Positions 62,105 through 64,000 of a stretch of 64,000 bases of DNA are shown piece after piece. The position numbers and the translations under genes were made by a program. The stretch's first letter is position 1, and each line of letters begins with the position of its first letter. The notes beneath the pieces were generated by a model. That model saw nothing but the letters and a program-made list of their open reading frames with translations, was not told the DNA's origin and ran no database searches. The DNA lies in assembly GCF_029931775.1 (NCBI RefSeq), contig NC_079332.1:1624501-1688500 (forward strand), written 5' to 3'. Source of the DNA: Euleptes europaea (lineage: Eukaryota; Chordata; Lepidosauria; Squamata; Sphaerodactylidae).

Positions 62105-62608
62105 TTTGCTACCCGCGGGAGGTTTTGGGGGCGGAGCCTGAGGAGGGTTCGGGGTGGGGCTTCAGTGCCATAGAGTCCAATGGCCCGGTGTTCTCCAGGG
62201 GAGCTGCCTCTAAGTACAAAAGAAGTCTATTATGGGCAATCTGTATTGACCTACCTGACTTACAGGATACCCATTTTTTCTATTGAACTTAGCATTATGC
62301 TGGATTCCTATTGGCATTTTGTATGTGTATCTTATTGCATTCCCAGTGGGTAGCCGTGTTAGTCTGTTTGCAGTAGTCAAAAAGGGCAAGAGTCCAGTAG
62401 CACCTTAAAGACTCACAAATATATTTTTGTTAGTCTTTAAGGTGCTACTGGACTCTTGCCCTTTTTGATTATTGCATTCCGCTTGTATATACGTTCACTT
62501 TTTGCACAAATTCCCACCGTTATAAATTATTACCTTATTTCTAGTACCTTGTGTGTGCTGTTTGGATCTTTGCCATTACCTGGCGGTTGGCAACCCTAGG
62601 CAGGATTC
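62105..62608. mobile_element. TIR-bearing DNA element with an AT-rich insert
   Basis: Family core sequence at 62115-62215 (GGAGCCTGAGGAGGG, AGTGCCATAGAGTCCAATGG) and the far terminal repeat at about 62578-62608 (ACCTGGCGGTTGGCAACCC) are separated by about 360 bp of unrelated AT-rich sequence. That insert itself contains the palindromic insertion at 62344-62469. Confidence 0.5.
62344..62469. mobile_element. Palindromic retro-insertion with 11-bp target duplication
   Basis: A 126-bp insert flanked by TATTGCATTCC (62333-62343 and 62470-62480). It starts GTGGGTAGCCGTGTTAGTCTG, a motif common in reptile repeats. It then has two 43-bp arms (62377-62419 and 62426-62468) that are reverse complements with one mismatch, separated by 6 bp. 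Confidence 0.75.
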
Positions 62609-62839
62609 CCCCCCGCCGTTGGAAGCCGTGGGGGAGGCTGGAAGGTCCTTTGGAGATCAGGGAGCCCGCCATGCCCACGGACTTGCCCGGGCTCCATTGA
62701 AAAGGCAAAGGAAATGCAACAATGAAAGTTGCAAAGAAAACGCAACAATGACTTACTTTTCTGTTATAACTGTTAACAATTTTCAAAACTGTTTAGACAC
62801 TTCTGCGGAAGTCAGGTGAAGGGTCACTTTTTAAGGTGG

Positions 62840-63020
62840 GTGGAGGGTCAAAAGGGTATTTTTGCTTTGTTGAATTTTATAATCTTGTATAATTATAATT
62901 GATACTTTTATAATGGATACTCTTTTGTATTTCCTTTTTATCTTTTTTGTTATTATTGTATTTGTTTATTTTGTTTTATATTATAAAATAAATAAAAAAA
63001 CATTTTAAAAAAGAAAGAAA
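62840..63020 (+). repeat. AT-rich LINE-like 3' tail, copy 1
   Basis: GGTGGAGGGTCAAAAGGGTA followed by about 130 bp of AT-rich sequence and a poly(A)-like end (AAATAAATAAAAAAACATTTT). Copy 2, nearly identical, begins at 63855 and runs off the window. Confidence 0.75.
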
Positions 63021-63139
63021 ATGCAACAGCGGATTTGCAATGAAGTTCTCCGGGCCCAGGGCTGGGGTGGCGGGTCTCACAATGCACCGACAGCCCCTGG
63101 GAGGAGCAGAAGTGTTCTGGGACTCTTCCCTGTCCACAC

Positions 63140-63855
63140 GGCCGCTTGGACGGAGAGTGGACGCCGCAAGCCCGGGCCCAGGCCGCTCAGACCGCCGCCT
63201 TCAGATGAGACCGGACGTCGAGGCTGCAACCACGTCCCTTGCCTCTTTGGCCGAGGAATTCCCCAGGGCGCCTTCTGGGGCGGCTCAGTCTCCGAGGCCG
63301 GGCGAGGCCGGGCCAAGCCTGGCCTATGGGGGTCACGTGGCCTCCCGGTTGCAATTCATTAATTCGGCCACGGGATGGCAGCACCCCCTCTCCACGGCTC
63401 GGCCGCTTGGGCAGCGGGTTCATGGGCGCCCCGGACGGCCGCGCAGTTCCCGGGTTGGGCCACAAGGCGGCAGCATCTCCTGCCCGGGTTTCTGAGCCGG
63501 AGCAGCCCAGGGCTGTTCCTCTGCGCATGTGCGTTCTTCCCCCCACCACCACTCTGTGGCGGAGGCCTGAAGTCGAGGTTGCGGCCACTCATCCGGGCCT
63601 CTTCGGCCAGGCGTCTTTCCCCAGGGCGCCTTCTGGGGCGGCTCAGCCTCCGAGGCGGGGCGAGGTCGGGCCAAGCCTGGCCTATGGGCGTCACGTGGCC
63701 TCCGGGTTGCAATTCATTAATTCGGCCACGGGATGGCAGCATCCCCTCTCCACGGCTCGGCCGCTTCGGCAGCGGGTTCATCGCAGCCCCGGACGGCCGC
63801 GCAGTTCCCAGGTTGGGCCACAAGGCGGCAGCATCTCCTGCCCGGGTTTCTGAGC
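63140..63855 (+). repeat. 358-bp GC-rich tandem repeat, two units
   Basis: Two units with period 358 (for example CCCCAGGGCGCCTTCTGGGG at 63261 and 63619; TTTCTGAGC ends at 63497 and 63855). The last about 240 bp of each unit is highly similar and the first about 120 bp less so. It is directly followed by AT-rich tail copy 2 (63855-64000). An inverted relative lies at about 1384-1516. Confidence 0.8.
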
Positions 63856-64000
63856 AGGTGGAGGGTCAAAAGGGTATTTTTGGTTTGTTGAATTTTATAG
63901 TCTTGTATAATTATAATTGATACTTTTATAATGGATACTCTTTTGTATTTCCTTTTTATCTTGTTTTGTTATTATTGTTTGTTTATTTTGTTTTATATTA
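63855..64000 (+). repeat. AT-rich LINE-like 3' tail, copy 2 (cut by window end)
   Basis: Near-identical to 62842-62985, starting GGTGGAGGGTCAAAAGGGTA, with very few differences. It follows the second GC-rich unit without a gap. Confidence 0.8.

Overview
This is vertebrate DNA, most likely a squamate (lizard or gecko-like) microchromosomal segment. It is GC- and gene-rich, with small exons, short introns and consensus splice sites. Its interspersed repeats are lizard-type: two tRNA-derived SINE families, Sauria-like SINE pieces, CR1 3' ends whose antisense frame still reads the CR1 ORF2 C-terminus, and small inverted-repeat DNA elements. The species cannot be fixed from the sequence alone. Homologies to human proteins were made from memory, by reading exon translations and checking that splice phases join.

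Layout: PLK1 exon 1 and promoter (minus strand, gene continues beyond base 1) at 449-1060. A repeat-bearing spacer follows. DCTN5 (minus, 6 exons, complete 182 aa) is at 3324-5551. A GC-rich bidirectional promoter with a 93-bp tandem duplication lies at 5552-5895. PALB2 (plus, 13 exons) is at 5896-16054, NDUFAB1 (plus, 4 coding exons plus a 3'UTR exon) at 17654-20105, and a 2.4-kb spacer with a probable solo LTR at about 20.7-23.1 kb. TNRC6A/GW182 (plus, about 25 exons) is at 23190-50347 with its 3'UTR to about 51950. A convergent gene on the minus strand (11 exons, 1160 aa) at 52353-61869 encodes a signal peptide, EGF, long Ser/Thr/Pro region, SEA, EGF, transmembrane segment and cytoplasmic tail. 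I do not recognise a named ortholog for it. A repeat-rich end with a 358-bp GC-rich tandem repeat occupies 62.1-64.0 kb.

PLK1-DCTN5-PALB2-NDUFAB1 is the block known from human 16p12, in the same relative order and orientation. TNRC6A sits next to NDUFAB1 here, whereas in human it lies about 1 Mb away on the PLK1 side, so a rearrangement is implied. The neighbours are housekeeping or cell-cycle genes (mitotic kinase, dynactin subunit, homologous-recombination scaffold, mitochondrial acyl carrier protein, miRNA-silencing scaffold) and do not form one pathway.

Points most worth a second look: the unrecognised SEA/EGF membrane mucin, whose SEA cleavage serine is replaced by glycine; a (CGG)9(CAG)24 repeat in the PLK1 5' UTR; a one-base frame conflict at the TNRC6A N-terminus; two TNRC6A splice acceptors whose pyrimidine tracts come from SINE tails; a PALB2 C-terminal extension; and a palindromic insertion with an 11-bp target duplication.
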